64,000 nucleotides of DNA from Brevibacterium epidermidis NBRC 14811 (GCF_001570805.1 NZ_BCSJ01000014.1:1-64000); one strand, 5' to 3'. Numbered from the stretch's first letter, positions 52,773-62,186 are shown. Notes: generated from the sequence alone by a model not told the origin. A program made the numbers and translations.

Positions 52773-54219
52773 TACCTATACACAGGGTGTCGGCAACGCG
52801 GACCTTCATATCGACCATTACGATCTCGACCTCGACTACCGGATCGGTCCGAACCGACTCTCGGCCAGGGCGGTGCTCAAGGGGCGGGTGCTCACAGACA
52901 CCTCATCGATCGTCCTCGACCTCACAGGTCTGCGGGTGACGAAGGCCAGCGTCAACGGCAAGAAGGTCCGTTTCTCCGCTCGAGGGAAGAAGCTGCGGCT
53001 GACGACCCCGGTGCTGAAGAGCAACCAGCCGGTGGTCATCGACATCAGCTATACGGGCAATCCGGAACCGGCGATCGGCACGTGGGGCGACATCGGCTGG
53101 GAGGAGCTCGAAGACGGGGTGCTCGTGGCTGGACAGCCCGTCGGTGCCTCGACCTGGTTCCCGTGCAACGACCACCCCTCGAACAAATCCCAGTACAGGA
53201 TCTCCGTGCTCGTCGAGTCCGAGTACACGGTGGTGTCCAACGGGAGCCTGACGAAGAAGACGCGCAAGGCCGGGCGGACCCGCTGGACCTATGAGTCATC
53301 GACTCCCCTGGCGACTTACCTGGCGACGGTGCAGATCGGCCGCTACAAGTACGGGCAGATCCCTCTGAGTTCCGGAGCCACGCGGTTCGGTGCTGCGATG
53401 CTCGGCGCGGCGAAGGACGCGGTTGCGGGTTCGGCCCGGGACGCGCTGTCGAGCGCCGCTCGAGGAGTCGCCAGCGCTGCCGGCAAGGACGTGTCCGTTC
53501 ACGATTCGTCGGGCAGGCGCACGACGCACAGCCGGACCGAATCTTCCGTTCCCCTCGGCGTCTATGCCGACGATCATTGGGATGTGGCGGTCGAGCGCCT
53601 CGGTATCCAGCACGGAATGATGAACCTGTTCATCGAACGCTTCGGGCCCTACCCGTTCGACGTCTACGACGTGGTCGTGACCGATGACGTTCTCGAGATT
53701 CCGCTCGAGTCGCAGCCACTGTCCGTGCTCGGGCCCAATCATCTGGGTCCCGAGTGGGAGGCCGAGCGCCTCGTCGCACACGAGATGGCGCACCAATGGT
53801 TCGGAAACTCGCTCACGCCTTCGCGGTGGAGGGACATCTGGCTCAACGAGGGCTTCGCCTGCTACGCCGAGTGGCTGTGGTCGGAGGAGTCCGGCCGCGC
53901 GAGTGCCGACGAGCGCGCGCGGCAGTGGTGGGACGATCTGTCTGCCCAGCCGCAGGACATCATGCTCGGCGATCCGGGCGGGCCGAACATGTTCGACGAC
54001 CGCGTGTACAAGCGCGGTGCACTGTGCCTGCATGCCCTGCGCCTCGAGCTCGGCGATGAGGACTTCTTCGCGGCCGTCGCCGAATGGACGAAGCGGTACC
54101 GTCATTCCTCGGTGAGCACAGAGGAGTTCATCCGCTGCGTCTCCGACGTGGCAGAACGTGACATCGCCGAGGTGGTCCGTCCTTGGCTCGAGGAGTTGGA
54201 ACTCCCGCCGCTTAAGTAA
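52765..54219 (+). CDS. M1 family zinc aminopeptidase
   Basis: The 484-residue M1 peptidase has HEMAH (His339, His343) and the third zinc ligand Glu362 eighteen residues on. The usual GAMEN region reads LEIPLESQ. About residues 205-255 are an Ala/Gly/Ser-rich amphipathic insertion (FGAAMLGAAKDAVAGSARDA) absent from many relatives. No signal peptide is visible. I chose ATG 52765, whose sequence LDTYTQGVGN fits the family start. An ATG at 52639 would add 42 Lys/Thr/Gln-rich residues inside the NRPS gene. The overlap suggests co-expression with the synthetase. Confidence 0.93.
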   Translation: MLDTYTQGVGNADLHIDHYDLDLDYRIGPNRLSARAVLKGRVLTDTSSIVLDLTGLRVTKASVNGKKVRFSARGKKLRLTTPVLKSNQPVVIDISYTGNPEPAIGTWGDIGWEELEDGVLVAGQPVGASTWFPCNDHPSNKSQYRISVLVESEYTVVSNGSLTKKTRKAGRTRWTYESSTPLATYLATVQIGRYKYGQIPLSSGATRFGAAMLGAAKDAVAGSARDALSSAARGVASAAGKDVSVHDSSGRRTTHSRTESSVPLGVYADDHWDVAVERLGIQHGMMNLFIERFGPYPFDVYDVVVTDDVLEIPLESQPLSVLGPNHLGPEWEAERLVAHEMAHQWFGNSLTPSRWRDIWLNEGFACYAEWLWSEESGRASADERARQWWDDLSAQPQDIMLGDPGGPNMFDDRVYKRGALCLHALRLELGDEDFFAAVAEWTKRYRHSSVSTEEFIRCVSDVAERDIAEVVRPWLEELELPPLK

Positions 54220-54234
54220 GCGTCAGACTGTTCC

Positions 54235-54996
54235 TCAGCCGAGTTTGCGGACGAGCACGTCAGAATCGCCGTTGCGGCCGACGGACACGAATCCGTGGTC
54301 GGCGTAGAGTTTCGCCGCTCCATTGCCGTCTTCGACGGACAGGCTGACGGCGGGGTAACCGCTCATCCGCGCCAGCGCACAGATGGTGTCGAGGAGCGCA
54401 CCGCCGATTCCCTGCCCCTGGTGGTCGGGCAGCACAGCCATCGAGAGCTCGGGGATATCGGCTGCGACCCAGCCGTAACCGGTGAAGGGCGCCCGACCGT
54501 CGCTCGGCGACAGGTCGGCGGCTGCCGACTCGGCGGTAGCTATGCCACCCTCGTCATTCGAATCAGCCTCGGCGTCACCGTCGGTGACGACCTCACTGCG
54601 AACCACCTCGGTGCCGGTCTTATCCAGGGCGGCCGCGAAGTCTCCGCCCACCTGTTTTTCGGCTTTCCCGACAACGTCTTCAATATCGGCCAGGCGCACC
54701 CAGGCGAGCCCGATGATCGGCGACTGCGCGTCGGCCTCGGCGTGCGCGGCGACGGCGATGTCACCATCGCGACCCCAGTCGCGGAAGTAGAAGACCGCGT
54801 CGCTGCGGTGGCGGAGGTCCTCGAGTTCGATCCGGGGTTTGTCCGTCGACCAGTTGAAGCACAGGTCAAGGAACGGCAGGAAGGTCTCGTCATCGGTCTC
54901 GGCCGGCAGCGGACGGATCCGTCCGCGCAGGGAGGCGGCGGCCGCCTCGGCGGAGGTGTTCTGCGAATCATGAGCGTCAGTGTGGGCAGCGTTCAT
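54235..54996 (-). CDS. GNAT family N-acetyltransferase
   Basis: The 253-residue protein has a GNAT acetyl-CoA-binding core near its C-terminus: ELSMAVLPDHQGQGIGGALL (pyrophosphate loop QGQGIGG), then SVEDGNGAAKLYADHGFVSVG. The middle contains an acidic, poorly conserved stretch (about residues 130-165). The ATG overlaps the MATE gene stop by four bases, so the two form an operon. An acetyltransferase paired with an exporter can indicate drug or metabolite detoxification, but no substrate can be named. Confidence 0.88.
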   Translation of the reverse strand: MNAAHTDAHDSQNTSAEAAAASLRGRIRPLPAETDDETFLPFLDLCFNWSTDKPRIELEDLRHRSDAVFYFRDWGRDGDIAVAAHAEADAQSPIIGLAWVRLADIEDVVGKAEKQVGGDFAAALDKTGTEVVRSEVVTDGDAEADSNDEGGIATAESAAADLSPSDGRAPFTGYGWVAADIPELSMAVLPDHQGQGIGGALLDTICALARMSGYPAVSLSVEDGNGAAKLYADHGFVSVGRNGDSDVLVRKLG

Positions 54997-56309
54997 GAGA
55001 TTCCTTTCTCGACGGCGCGTTCGATCCACGCCCGGTTGCGTACTCGCCAGCCCAGGGTCAGGGCGCGGAAACCGACGAATCCGATGCAGAAGCCGGCCCA
55101 GAGCCCGGGGGCTCCCGGCCAGATGTTGATGATCGGGATGAGCAGAATCGCGTATCCGATCACAGCGACCAATTGTGCCAGAGCCAGGTACTTCGCGTCC
55201 TCGGCTCCCATCAGCACGCCGTCGAGGACGAAGACGTACCCGGCGATCGGCATGCTCAGCGCCAGCACCGGCAGGAGTGCGGCCAGTGCCGACACCACTG
55301 CGGGGTCGGAGGCGAAGGCTCGGGGGATGATTCCGGAGCCGGCGAACAGGGCGACGCCGACGACGATGCCGAAGATGATCCCCCACAGACACAGGCGGCG
55401 GTTGATCGCGGCGACCGCGTCGGTGTTCTTCGCGCCCAGCTCGAGGCCGATCATCGCCTGGCCCGCGATGGCCAACGAGTCGAGGGCGAGCGCAAGGGCG
55501 AAGAAGATGCTCTGAGCGACCTGGATCGCGGCAAGGTCCGTCGTGCCCATCGCCGTGGCCAGGAACACGAGGAGAATGAGGGCCGCGCGCAGTGAGGCGT
55601 TGCGGACCAGCAGCCAACCGGAGGTCTTCGCCGAGGTGAACACGCCTGACCAGTCGGGACGGATGCTCGCGTGGAGGCGACGGGCCGCGCGGATGGAGAT
55701 GGTGAGGTAGACCGCGCACATTCCGGCCTGCGCGATGACCGTACCCATCGCCGATCCCGCGACTCCCATGTCGAGACCGTAGATGAAGAAGGCGTTGAGA
55801 CCGATATTTGCGATGCAGCCGGCCGCCGCGACGATCAGCGGGGTCTTCGTGTCCTGGAGCCCGCGCAGCAGCCCGGTCGCTGCGATGACCATGAGCATGA
55901 ACGGCAGACCCCACCATGAGATCGCCAGGTAGGAGTGTGCGCCCTCGGTGATCGCCGGATCCGGGTCGAAAGCTCCGATCGCGGTGCTCAGCAGGGGCAG
56001 TCCGATGATGATGAGCAGGATGGAGGTGCCCAGTGCCAGCCAGATTCCGTCGAATCCTGCCGTGATCGCGCCCGGCCGGTCCCCCGATCCCATCCGTTTC
56101 GCCACGCGCGGAGTCGTGGCATAGGCGAGGAAGATCATCAGACCGAGCACCGTCTGCAGGATCGTCGACGCGATCGCCAGCGATCCCAGAGCACCGGCAC
56201 CGAGGTGGCCGACCATGGCCGTGTCCGTGAGCAGAAAAATGGGTTCGGCGATCAGGGCTCCGAGTGCGGGAAGTGCCAAACGGAGAATATCTTTGTCGAT
56301 CGCTGCCAC
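54993..56309 (-). CDS. MATE family efflux transporter (DinF-like)
   Basis: The 438-residue membrane protein has about twelve hydrophobic segments and MATE family features, starting with DILRLALPALGALIAEPIFLL, TDTAMVGHLG and ATTPRVAKRMGSGD. The second half repeats the pattern. Such proteins export cationic compounds using Na+ or H+ gradients. The start is a GTG (56309) with weak ribosome-site support. It is followed directly by the overlapping GNAT gene. Confidence 0.93.
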   Translation of the reverse strand: MAAIDKDILRLALPALGALIAEPIFLLTDTAMVGHLGAGALGSLAIASTILQTVLGLMIFLAYATTPRVAKRMGSGDRPGAITAGFDGIWLALGTSILLIIIGLPLLSTAIGAFDPDPAITEGAHSYLAISWWGLPFMLMVIAATGLLRGLQDTKTPLIVAAAGCIANIGLNAFFIYGLDMGVAGSAMGTVIAQAGMCAVYLTISIRAARRLHASIRPDWSGVFTSAKTSGWLLVRNASLRAALILLVFLATAMGTTDLAAIQVAQSIFFALALALDSLAIAGQAMIGLELGAKNTDAVAAINRRLCLWGIIFGIVVGVALFAGSGIIPRAFASDPAVVSALAALLPVLALSMPIAGYVFVLDGVLMGAEDAKYLALAQLVAVIGYAILLIPIINIWPGAPGLWAGFCIGFVGFRALTLGWRVRNRAWIERAVEKGIS

Positions 56310-56717
56310 GTCCCCGATTCTAGCGAACCGGGGCGGCGGGGCCGGTTGTTATGGGTCGGTGGATTGGGGCTTGATCTGCTGGATCGGCCGGAGTAGGGCC
56401 GGCAGTGCGCGGGCCCACAAGATCGTTATGCGCCCTTGTTGAGTGCCCGCCCCTATTGGACGGCGATACGCAGACGGTTCACCAAAGGTCGACAGTCCGA
56501 TCGCAATGTCGTGTCAGTGCCGAACCGTAGAGTCAGAGGACAAACAAATCGGTACTGACAAACACGGTCCACAATTGCTTCGTTTCTGGAACATAGGGGT
56601 ATCTGTTCTATTTGTAATCGTATTGTGACATCTTTTTCTATCCGCAGATTCTATAATTGAGATAGGCGACTTCCCTGACTATCAACTTCCACAGAGGCGT
56701 GGAGAGGTGAAAGACCG
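56310..56717 (+). other. AT-richer intergenic region with a -10 consensus
   Basis: This 408-base gap holds no supported gene. Its right half is clearly AT-richer than the surroundings. A perfect TATAAT lies at 56652-56657, 60 bases before the DUF222/HNH start. No good -35 is found at 16-18 bases; TTGTGA at 56623 is 23 bases away. The composition change suggests the HNH gene and its leader may be acquired. Confidence 0.5.
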
Positions 56718-59612
56718 ATGAAGAACATCGGAGACAACGACGGACGGGAATTCGGCCTGCCCACCGCTCCCCCTGCGGAGGCAGACCACCGGGCTCTGTC
56801 GAAGTTCCGCCGGGCCCACGGACGTCGTCTGGAGATCGCCGAAGACAATGAGCTCGTCGACCTGCTGGGTGTCTATGCTCAGAGCAGCCTCGCCCAGATC
56901 AATTCTTTCATCGCCACGAGTGAAGTCGTGGCTCAGGACGTCGCTTACGCTCTCGGGCTCTTGGGCAGTCAGCCCGACTCGGTCTTTGAGTTCGCGTCAT
57001 TCACCAGGACTGCGGCACGCTATCGTCTGCCCGTGGGCAAGCGAGCCACAGTTGCCCTCAACAGCAACGACTGCGTTGTCGACGTTCCTGCCGACGACGT
57101 GTTCTCCCCGCTCAGAACTTGGACCCGCAGAGAGACACTTGCGTGGACACAGGCTGTGGCCCAGGTCGAAGCCGAAATCGGGACGAAAGTCGGCGCAATC
57201 ACAGGACGGAAGAAGAACCGTGCCACCGGCCGTCAACACCGTCGAGTGCGGAAGTTGGCCAAGGAGTTCCTGATCAACCCCGCACTCTTACCTGACTTTC
57301 CCGGTTACGATCCGAAGCTGACCTTCTTCACGTGGCTGCGCGGCAATATCGAACCGACCGAGGCCGGCGTCTATTCGAGTCTTCTGGGCGCGACGACGAG
57401 CAACTCGCTCAGACACATGACTTCATCGATGACGCTAGTGCACGGACTTCCGCGGTTCCTCAAGCGATGCTTGGATGGAGACTTCACGATCGAACACGTC
57501 GATTGTGTCACTCGTGCGTGTCGTGACCTGCACTTCGAGCATCTGCCGGAATTCGATGACTACCTCGCCCGCCGGCGCGCTGACATCACGATCGAGACGT
57601 TCAAGCGATCGGTCGCTCTGAAGATCGCAGTCATTCAACCGGCCGAGGACACTCTGAAGAGTGTTTCACTGCGTCGTCGGGTCGACTTCAGCACCGGCGA
57701 CGACGGAACCGCCTACCTCACACTGACCGGGCCCGCACCTGAGCTTCAAGCCTGCTACAGAAGGCTCGACGCCTTTGCCCGAGCGGTTCATAAGAGCAAT
57801 ACGAGCGCGTTCTCGGATCAGCTGAAGGCAGGAGAATGCTTCGATGAGGAGCGTTCGGTCTCAGCCCTGATGTTCGACATACTCACGCGCACGCGTCCAC
57901 AGATCAAGCTGCGTATCATCAGCACAAACGAGGCCGACAACACGTCGACGAGCACCGATTTCCCTCTCGATGGGCTCTTCGCCGGACCCGACGGCGTCCC
58001 CATGCAGGAAGGTGAGGCGCTGCTCGACTACATCGAGCGAGTGTTCGACGACATGGACACGAACGGCCACGCAGGACCGACACAGTCAGAGCCAGCCAGC
58101 TCGGAAGCGTCCGCGCAGTGTGACTCCGGCCGCCGGGCATCCGCACCGGAAGAAGAGCCCAGCCGCCCTGCGAACACCACTCCAGCTGACCGCATCTTCG
58201 AATCCCAGCTGCTCGAGGCCATCCTCAGCAGCAACAACACCACGGATCAAGACACGGCAGAAGCGCTCGAGGCGCTCATCGGCTCACGTGCCAGCGGAGC
58301 TCGCCCCGCATCCGAGGGATCCGAAGCTGCCGCGTCCGGTGGTGTCGATGCATTCGGCAGTCCCATCCTCGATGCCGGCGAGCGCCGCATCAGCTTTGAG
58401 TTCCTCCTCGATATGCCGACCAACGAGTATTGGTTGGCGAATCAGGCCAGCACCTTCATCACCGTTCCTCTGCTTACTCTGCTCAGCCAATTCCACTCGG
58501 ATGACGACGGTTCGCCGCCACCAACCCTTGAGCCGTCGAGTCCACAGCCGCCCTCCGTCGATCCCCTAAATCCGCCACCACCGACTACCGGTCCCCCAGA
58601 CCCGCCGCCTCCCGACGAACCGCCAACGTCAACACTCTCAACCACGCCGGCACCACCTGACGGACCAACATCATCGCAAGTCTCGACGCCAGCACCATCG
58701 GAGGTACCTCTGACTTCAGGAGAGGTGTGCGATCTGGCGGGCATGCTTCCAAACGGGTCACCGATCCCAGCCGAAATGGCACGACGGGTCGCCGGGTACT
58801 CCACCACCTGGACCAGGCTGCTGACCGATCCGGCAACTGGAACACCTGTTGATGCGAAGGCAACGTCCTATGCAATACCGAACAGCGTGCGCAAAACACT
58901 TGTCGCTCAATTCATGACCTGCACCTTCCCGGGATGTACTCAACCCGCTGAGGTGACAGAGGTCGATCATATTGACCCGTTCAATCACTCCGACCCGACT
59001 CAGGGCGGTCTCACTCGCTTCGGAAATCTCCATTGTCTGTGCAAGGCCCACCATCTGCAGAAGACCAACGGCAATTTCGACGTGCGGATGGCCGAACCCG
59101 GCCACCTGGAGTACGTGTTCCGCAAGGGTGTCACTGCAGAGGTCGTCTCGCCGGATAACCCCATCAGCATTGAGCATGCTCGGCTGTTCCTCGAACGATT
59201 CGGCGCTAGACTCCCCCGAACGGGTCGAGCAGTCACATCGGAACAGGCAAACATCGAGGATCCACTTGCCGACGAGAGTGTTCCAGCCACCGAGCATCAA
59301 TCTGATGCCGAGGGCGATCCTGATGTTGAGCGTCAATCTGACTCTGAAACGGCGTCTGCCCACAACAGCGGCGATCCAAACGTGAAACACCCCGTTCCCG
59401 GTGATCGGAAGCAGGCACAGGAATGCCCGGAACCAGCCGCGACCGACCGTAGCCCAGGCTGGAGAGAGTTCATTGCCAACGACCCCTATGCGTTCGCACC
59501 CAAGACTGCGCCGCGCAGTGCCGACGAAGCATCTGGCACCGCACGGTCAGGCAAGGATGACGCAGAGCTGCGCAACTGGTTCTGGGACTCCGGCGAGCCT
59601 CCGCCGTTCTGA
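56718..59612 (+). CDS. DUF222 and HNH endonuclease domain protein (13E12 type)
   Basis: The 964-residue protein has an N-terminal and central DUF222-type helical region and a C-terminal HNH nuclease domain (about residues 733-790). That domain contains CTFPGCTQPAEVTEVDHIDPF, HCLCKAHH and QKTNGNF, with paired Cys as in zinc-stabilised HNH folds. A Pro/Thr/Ser-rich linker (about 600-680) and a polar tail make it about twice the usual length. These proteins are multicopy in many actinobacteria (13E12 repeats). Their role is unproven, and mobile or defence functions have been suggested. A long hairpin follows the stop. Confidence 0.9.
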   Translation: MKNIGDNDGREFGLPTAPPAEADHRALSKFRRAHGRRLEIAEDNELVDLLGVYAQSSLAQINSFIATSEVVAQDVAYALGLLGSQPDSVFEFASFTRTAARYRLPVGKRATVALNSNDCVVDVPADDVFSPLRTWTRRETLAWTQAVAQVEAEIGTKVGAITGRKKNRATGRQHRRVRKLAKEFLINPALLPDFPGYDPKLTFFTWLRGNIEPTEAGVYSSLLGATTSNSLRHMTSSMTLVHGLPRFLKRCLDGDFTIEHVDCVTRACRDLHFEHLPEFDDYLARRRADITIETFKRSVALKIAVIQPAEDTLKSVSLRRRVDFSTGDDGTAYLTLTGPAPELQACYRRLDAFARAVHKSNTSAFSDQLKAGECFDEERSVSALMFDILTRTRPQIKLRIISTNEADNTSTSTDFPLDGLFAGPDGVPMQEGEALLDYIERVFDDMDTNGHAGPTQSEPASSEASAQCDSGRRASAPEEEPSRPANTTPADRIFESQLLEAILSSNNTTDQDTAEALEALIGSRASGARPASEGSEAAASGGVDAFGSPILDAGERRISFEFLLDMPTNEYWLANQASTFITVPLLTLLSQFHSDDDGSPPPTLEPSSPQPPSVDPLNPPPPTTGPPDPPPPDEPPTSTLSTTPAPPDGPTSSQVSTPAPSEVPLTSGEVCDLAGMLPNGSPIPAEMARRVAGYSTTWTRLLTDPATGTPVDAKATSYAIPNSVRKTLVAQFMTCTFPGCTQPAEVTEVDHIDPFNHSDPTQGGLTRFGNLHCLCKAHHLQKTNGNFDVRMAEPGHLEYVFRKGVTAEVVSPDNPISIEHARLFLERFGARLPRTGRAVTSEQANIEDPLADESVPATEHQSDAEGDPDVERQSDSETASAHNSGDPNVKHPVPGDRKQAQECPEPAATDRSPGWREFIANDPYAFAPKTAPRSADEASGTARSGKDDAELRNWFWDSGEPPPF

Positions 59613-59667
59613 GAGCACTCTGGTGCCCCAAGCAAAGTCAGCCTCCGCACCGATCTCGAACACGGAA

Positions 59668-59714
59668 AGGGCCGACGATATTCGGTCAGAATCGACCAGA
59701 ATATCGTCGGCCCT
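59668..59714. terminator. Bidirectional terminator between the HNH and thiolase genes
   Basis: A 16-bp perfect outer stem (59668-59683 with 59699-59714) continues after one bulged base into a 4-bp inner stem with an AGAATC loop. It lies between two convergent genes. Confidence 0.75.
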
Positions 59715-59744
59715 CAGTTCAAGTTGAACTGCCGGCGGAATGCC

Positions 59745-60944
59745 TCAGCAGACTTCGAACAGTCCTGCTGCACCTTGTCCGCCGCCGATGCACATCGTGA
59801 CGACGACGTACTTCACTCCACGGCGGCGTCCCTCGATGAGAGCGTGTCCGACGAGTCGGGCACCGGTCATTCCATACGGATGTCCGACGGAGATGCCGCC
59901 GCCGTCGACGTTGTACTTCTCGGGGTCGATGCCGAGGCGGTCACGGCAGTACAGGGTCTGTACTGCGAAAGCCTCGTTGAGTTCCCACAGCCCGATGTCG
60001 TCGATCGACAGACCATGGTTCTTCAGCAGCTTCGGAATCGCGAACACAGGACCGATGCCCATTTCGTCCGGTTCACAGCCGGCCACGGCCATGCCGCGGT
60101 AGATGCCCATCGGCTCGAGTCCGCGACGGCTGGCTTCGTCGCTTGACATGACCACCGAAGCAGATGCGCCGTCGGAGAGCTGCGACGCATTGCCCGCGGT
60201 GATGCTCGGAACCTTCGAAGCCACACCGGGATCGAGTACAGGGTTGAGGCTGGCGAGGCTTTCGAGCGTCGTCGAGGGGCGATTGCCCTCGTCGGCTTCG
60301 AGAACCACATCCTGACGCGAGGTCTCCTTCGTCTCCTTGTCGACGACAACCTTCGTCGTCGGCAGAGGCACGATCTCGGCATCGAACCGACCGGCTTCCT
60401 GAGCAGCAGCGGTGCGCTGCTGCGACGACAGGGAGTACTCGTCCTGAGCTTCACGGCTGATGCCATAGCGCTCGGCAACGACCTCGGCAGTGGCCAACAT
60501 CGGATAGTAGATACCGGGAACATGCTCTTCGAGCCACGGATCCTTGGCCCGGAACGTGTTCATCTTGTCGTTCTGAACCAGCGACACCGACTCCACGCCA
60601 CCGCCGACGACGATCTCCTGATCGTCGAAGAGGATCTGCTTCGCTGCGGTCGCAATGCCCATCAGCCCGGATGAGCACTGCCTGTCGATAGACATTCCCG
60701 GCACCGTCGTGGGCAAGCCTGCGCGCAATGCTGCCTGGCGAGCGACGTTCGAACCTTGGCTGCCCTGTTGCAGAGCAGCGCCCAAGATGACGTCCTCGAC
60801 CTCTCCGCCTTCCAAGCCAGCGCGTTCCACGGCATGCTTGATCGCGTGGCCGGCCAACTCCTGAGCCTGGGTGTCGTTGAAGGCACCACGGTAGGCCTTG
60901 CCGATCGGCGTACGTGCCGTCGACACAATGACTGCTTCCCTCAT
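59745..60944 (-). CDS. Acetyl-CoA acyltransferase (thiolase)
   Basis: The 399-residue thiolase has the acyl-accepting Cys90 in [10 protein letters not shown], the [10 protein letters not shown] histidine motif and the second cysteine in [14 protein letters not shown]. It catalyses the last step of beta-oxidation, or the reverse condensation. The start is ATG 60944, with GAAAGGTG upstream; a GTG three codons earlier is inside that site. It is 51 bases after the SDR gene, so the pair probably forms a small operon for fatty-acid or side-chain degradation. Confidence 0.95.
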   Translation of the reverse strand: MREAVIVSTARTPIGKAYRGAFNDTQAQELAGHAIKHAVERAGLEGGEVEDVILGAALQQGSQGSNVARQAALRAGLPTTVPGMSIDRQCSSGLMGIATAAKQILFDDQEIVVGGGVESVSLVQNDKMNTFRAKDPWLEEHVPGIYYPMLATAEVVAERYGISREAQDEYSLSSQQRTAAAQEAGRFDAEIVPLPTTKVVVDKETKETSRQDVVLEADEGNRPSTTLESLASLNPVLDPGVASKVPSITAGNASQLSDGASASVVMSSDEASRRGLEPMGIYRGMAVAGCEPDEMGIGPVFAIPKLLKNHGLSIDDIGLWELNEAFAVQTLYCRDRLGIDPEKYNVDGGGISVGHPYGMTGARLVGHALIEGRRRGVKYVVVTMCIGGGQGAAGLFEVC

Positions 60945-60995
60945 GGGTCTCACCTTTCGAAGATGTTCGTTGATTCGTCGTGAGGACGGCGGCGA

Positions 60996-61739
60996 TCAGT
61001 CCTTCGGACCGCCGGCGACGTAGATGACCTGACCGGAGACGAAGCCGGCTCCCTCGGAGGCGAGGAACGATGCAGTGTGAGCAATGTCCTCGGGCTTTCC
61101 CGATCGGGCAACGGGGATCTGCTGGACCGAGGCCTCAACGAAGTCCTCGAAGCCCATGCCCACACGCTCGGCGGTGGCCTTGGTCATATCCGTTTCGATG
61201 AAGCCGGGAGCAATGGCGTTCGCGGTGATGCCGAACTTGCCGAGCTCGATCGCCCAGGTCTTCGTGATGCCCTGGATGCCGGCCTTGGCAGCGGAGTAGT
61301 TCGTCTGTCCGCGGTTGCCCTGTGCCGAAGTGGACGACATCGAGATGATGCGGCCGAACTTCTCTTCGACCATGTAGGACTGCACGGCCCGCGCCATGAG
61401 GAAAGCTCCGCCGAGGTGGACGGAGAGGACCTTGTTGAACTCCTCGTGAGTCATCTTGAACAGGAGGTTGTCGCGCAGGATTCCGGCATTGTTGACCAGG
61501 ACGGTCGGCGCGCCGAGTGTCTCGGCAACCTGCTTGACCGCGGCATTGACCGAGTCCTCGTCAGAGACGTCGGCCTCGAGGCCGAGGGCTTCGCCGCCGG
61601 CGTCCTTGATGGCGGCAACGGTCTCGTCGGTGGGGCCCATATCGAGAACGGCGACCTTGAGTCCGTCGGCTCCGAGTCGCTTGGCGATGGCGGCTCCGAT
61701 GCCGCGGCCTCCACCGGTGACGATTGCTGTACGAGTCAT
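60996..61739 (-). CDS. Short-chain dehydrogenase/reductase (FabG-like)
   Basis: The 247-residue SDR has the cofactor loop TGGGRGIG (residues 8-15), NNAG, the active-site Tyr148-x3-Lys152 in NYSAAKAGI, and a C-terminus typical of FabG/PhaB enzymes. It reduces 3-oxoacyl or oxidises 3-hydroxyacyl thioesters. Pairing with a thiolase suggests an acyl-CoA substrate. The start is ATG 61739, with AGGAG eight bases before it. Its promoter should lie in the 447-base gap shared with livK, where a TetR-type dyad is visible. Confidence 0.93.
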   Translation of the reverse strand: MTRTAIVTGGGRGIGAAIAKRLGADGLKVAVLDMGPTDETVAAIKDAGGEALGLEADVSDEDSVNAAVKQVAETLGAPTVLVNNAGILRDNLLFKMTHEEFNKVLSVHLGGAFLMARAVQSYMVEEKFGRIISMSSTSAQGNRGQTNYSAAKAGIQGITKTWAIELGKFGITANAIAPGFIETDMTKATAERVGMGFEDFVEASVQQIPVARSGKPEDIAHTASFLASEGAGFVSGQVIYVAGGPKD

Positions 61740-62186
61740 GAACAAGCTCCTAAAGATGATGTTGCGTCATTGCCGAGGGGAACCGAGTGGGCACCTGCGG
61801 TTCGCGTCTGCATCGGACCTGATGTGATGCAGATCTCCCATGCAGCTATGCCCACTATAGACCAATTCCGTCACTGAACGATTGTTTGCTCACTTTTCAG
61901 ACACATGGCCAGGTCGAACGCTTCAGAACCGCAGAGCCGATCTGAGAAATTCGGCACGCATGCAGTCCGACCTCGCCTTATGTTCTCCGAGCCTGGACCA
62001 GCCCCGAACATTATCGAACGTTCAAAAATCTAGCCCAAAACCATTGACTTCACGAGAGTGATTTGGAAATGTTCACACCAGTCGAAGTCCATTACGGATT
62101 GACGACGACTCCGGGAACTATCACTGACGACGTCCCGGACACCGTGTGGAGCAAGCTCGCTCCAGGAGCTTTTCAAAGGAGAAAAG
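61740..62186. other. Divergent intergenic region between the SDR gene and livK
   Basis: This 447-base stretch has no supported gene and is AT-richer than its neighbours. It contains the dyad at 61875-61892, a GAACGTTC palindrome at 62016-62023 and TTGACT at 62044-62049, a possible -35 for livK without a good -10. The strong livK ribosome site AAAGGAG lies at its right end. Confidence 0.5.
61875..61892. promoter_or_regulatory. Candidate TetR-type operator upstream of the SDR-thiolase operon
   Basis: TGAACGATTGTTTGCTCA is an imperfect 18-bp dyad of the form TGANCNA-N4-TNGNTCA. It recalls operators of fatty-acid-responsive TetR regulators in spacing and in its TGA/TCA ends. It is 136 bases before the SDR start. 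No regulator gene is in the window. Confidence 0.35.

Noticed and set aside
54997-55917. A long N-terminal extension of the GNAT gene
   Set aside because: It is a shadow of the MATE transporter gene. The real start overlaps the MATE stop by four bases.
60945-60953. GTG three codons upstream as the thiolase start
   Set aside because: It falls inside the ribosome site that serves the ATG at 60944, and the family begins with MREAVIV.
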